Positions 4,803 to 6,118 of a stretch of 6,118 bases of DNA are shown here, in pieces. Origin of the DNA: Chloroflexota bacterium (GTDB taxonomy: Bacteria; Chloroflexota; Anaerolineae; Promineifilales; Promineifilaceae); NCBI GenBank assembly GCA_030599405.1, contig JAUVOB010000102.1:1-6118 (forward strand), written 5' to 3'. Within the stretch, counting starts at the first letter, position 1. Each line of letters begins with the position of its first letter. The notes under the pieces were generated by a model. That model was not told the origin of the DNA and did not search any database. It saw only the letters and a program-made list of their open reading frames with translations. The position numbers and the translations under genes are program-made.

Positions 4803-6118
4803 TTGTCAATAAAACTCCGACTTACTCTCCTATATACGCTCATCCTGATTCTGGTCCTTGCTCTCTTTGGCTGGTCAGTTTACGTCATCTCTAGGGCCGC
4901 TCTGGTCGATGACGTCGATCGCGGGCTGGCAAACATAGCCCTTAAGCTGAGGGAACAAACCAAGGCCTTTGTTCTGGGTGATGTGGCTGTCTTGGAGCTT
5001 CCCGAGGAAGAGCTCGATGTCTTTCAATCGGCAACAAATTTCTTCGTGATCCTTAACACGAGGGGGGAGATCCTCGCCCGATCGCAAAACCTTGCTGATT
5101 ACCAGATTCTCCTTGATCCAGGGGGCATGAAGGCCGAAGAATATTACAGGACTGTATATCACGAAGGGCGACCTCTCAGAGTTCTCACCGAGCCATTGAG
5201 CGTGGAGCGCGATGGCCTCAGAACGCTTGTTGGTCACCTTCAGGTCGCGCGGTTGATGGAAAATGAGTCCGTATTAGAACAATTGAGGTTGATCCTGTTG
5301 CTGACGGGACTCGCGGCGGTATCGCTATCGCTTTTCCTTGGTGCCTGGCTTACTCACCGGCTTCTCAAGCCCTTGGATGACATTGCGGCGGTAGCGATTC
5401 AGATCACCCGTGCTGATGATTTAAGTCGTCGCCTTCCCGACACAGGCAGAAGAGATGAGATCGGAAGCCTTACGATGGTGTTGAATCAAGTGTTGGAGCG
5501 CTTGGAGCGTCTGTTTCACGCCCGGCAACGATTCTTGGCCGACGCTTCTCATGAGCTACGCACGCCTCTTACCACCCTTCGGGGAAACATGGACCTGATG
5601 CGTAGAATGGGCGCGGCCGAACCCGAAATTCTCGATGATGTGCAGGATGAACTTGAGCGGATGACTCGCCTAGTCGACGATCTGTTATTGCTAGCGCGGG
5701 CTGATACAGGTGGCCTACCCCTTTCTCGTCAACCGATTGAACTAGATGACATTTTCCTTGAGGTATACAGACAGGTACGAAACCTTGAGAGCCCTGTACA
5801 GGTGATCATCAAAGAGGTAGACCAGGTATATGTTCTCGGTGATTCCGACAGGTTGAAGCAGCTGCTTCTTAATCTCGTAGACAATGCCATTAAATACACA
5901 CCCGCTGGTGGTGAAGTTCAAATGAGCCTATCTAAGAATGATGGAAACGCGTTGGTGGAAATCCGGGACAACGGTGTGGGAATCCCGGCAGAAGATCTAC
6001 CTCGAATATTCGACCGTTTTTACCGGGTTGACAAAGCGCGAACACGGAATCCGGGAGGTTCGGGTCTTGGCCTCTCAATAGCCAGGTGGATTGCCGTAGC
6101 TCATGGGGGGAATATCTA
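4803..6118 (+). CDS. HAMP-containing sensor histidine kinase, C-terminus cut by window edge
   Basis: 438 residues are visible and the frame is open at the right edge. A short N-terminus (SIKLRLTLLYT) leads into membrane helix 1 (about 9-30), an outer sensor region (about 31-158) of unrecognised family, membrane helix 2 (about 161-184) and a HAMP linker (about 184-236) containing LLKPLDDIA and DEIGSL. The dimerisation domain has the H-box FLADASHELRTPL with the phospho-accepting His250. The ATPase domain shows the N-box NLVDNAIKYTP (Asn361), G1 DNGVGI (389-394), the F-box IFDRFYRVD (402-410) and G2 GGSGLGLSIARW (418-429). The sequence ends in AVAHGGNI, so probably only 20-30 residues are missing. 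It should autophosphorylate and pass phosphate to the regulator encoded just upstream. A stop at 4788-4790 in the same frame leaves TTG 4803 as the only sensible start; no Shine-Dalgarno precedes it. Confidence 0.93.
   Translation, partial: MSIKLRLTLLYTLILILVLALFGWSVYVISRAALVDDVDRGLANIALKLREQTKAFVLGDVAVLELPEEELDVFQSATNFFVILNTRGEILARSQNLADYQILLDPGGMKAEEYYRTVYHEGRPLRVLTEPLSVERDGLRTLVGHLQVARLMENESVLEQLRLILLLTGLAAVSLSLFLGAWLTHRLLKPLDDIAAVAIQITRADDLSRRLPDTGRRDEIGSLTMVLNQVLERLERLFHARQRFLADASHELRTPLTTLRGNMDLMRRMGAAEPEILDDVQDELERMTRLVDDLLLLARADTGGLPLSRQPIELDDIFLEVYRQVRNLESPVQVIIKEVDQVYVLGDSDRLKQLLLNLVDNAIKYTPAGGEVQMSLSKNDGNALVEIRDNGVGIPAEDLPRIFDRFYRVDKARTRNPGGSGLGLSIARWIAVAHGGNI

Noticed and set aside
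4875..5237. 120-codon minus-strand frame inside the kinase gene
   Set aside because: It is antisense to the sensor region of a well-supported histidine kinase and has no protein-family features.

Overview
This window looks like ordinary bacterial chromosome with roughly balanced base composition. It holds six protein genes and no RNA gene, CRISPR array or complete mobile element. Several features suggest a Chloroflexota-like bacterium: an MprA-like OmpR-family regulator with its kinase, a crotonase with a GWGG turn, a signal-anchored beta-rich surface protein, a TTG start and probable leaderless transcripts. This assignment rests on the general look of the proteins and is not proven.

Layout. 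Positions 1-331 carry no convincing gene; they hold an 8-bp inverted repeat around an imperfect palindrome near the left edge. A minus-strand gene (332-967) encodes a single-pass membrane protein with a beta-rich outer domain. It is divergent from a plus-strand crotonase gene (1095-1886), and both may start at leaderless promoters in the 127-bp gap. A class I SAM-dependent methyltransferase gene (1974-2765) follows on the plus strand. It converges, with only 5 bp between stop codons, on a minus-strand gene for a multi-spanning PAP2 phosphatase (2771-3760). A 234-bp divergent region then separates the PAP2 gene from a plus-strand two-component system: an OmpR/PhoB-type response regulator (3995-4675) and a HAMP-containing sensor histidine kinase (4803 to beyond the right edge, lacking only its extreme C-terminus).

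How the genes relate. The clearest functional unit is the regulator and kinase pair. The divergent PAP2 phosphatase, an envelope lipid-phosphate enzyme, is a reasonable candidate target because it shares the upstream control region. The crotonase and methyltransferase lie on the same strand but have an 87-bp gap and no evident shared pathway.

The most interesting signals are regulatory. The regulator-kinase gap holds four copies of TTAATC/GATTAA, two of them as an exact 11-bp-period tandem just upstream of a TACAAT -10 box, followed by a nested palindrome. The region upstream of the regulator holds another 11-bp-period repeat and a strong 5'-leader hairpin. I found no evidence for a wholly new type of system here.
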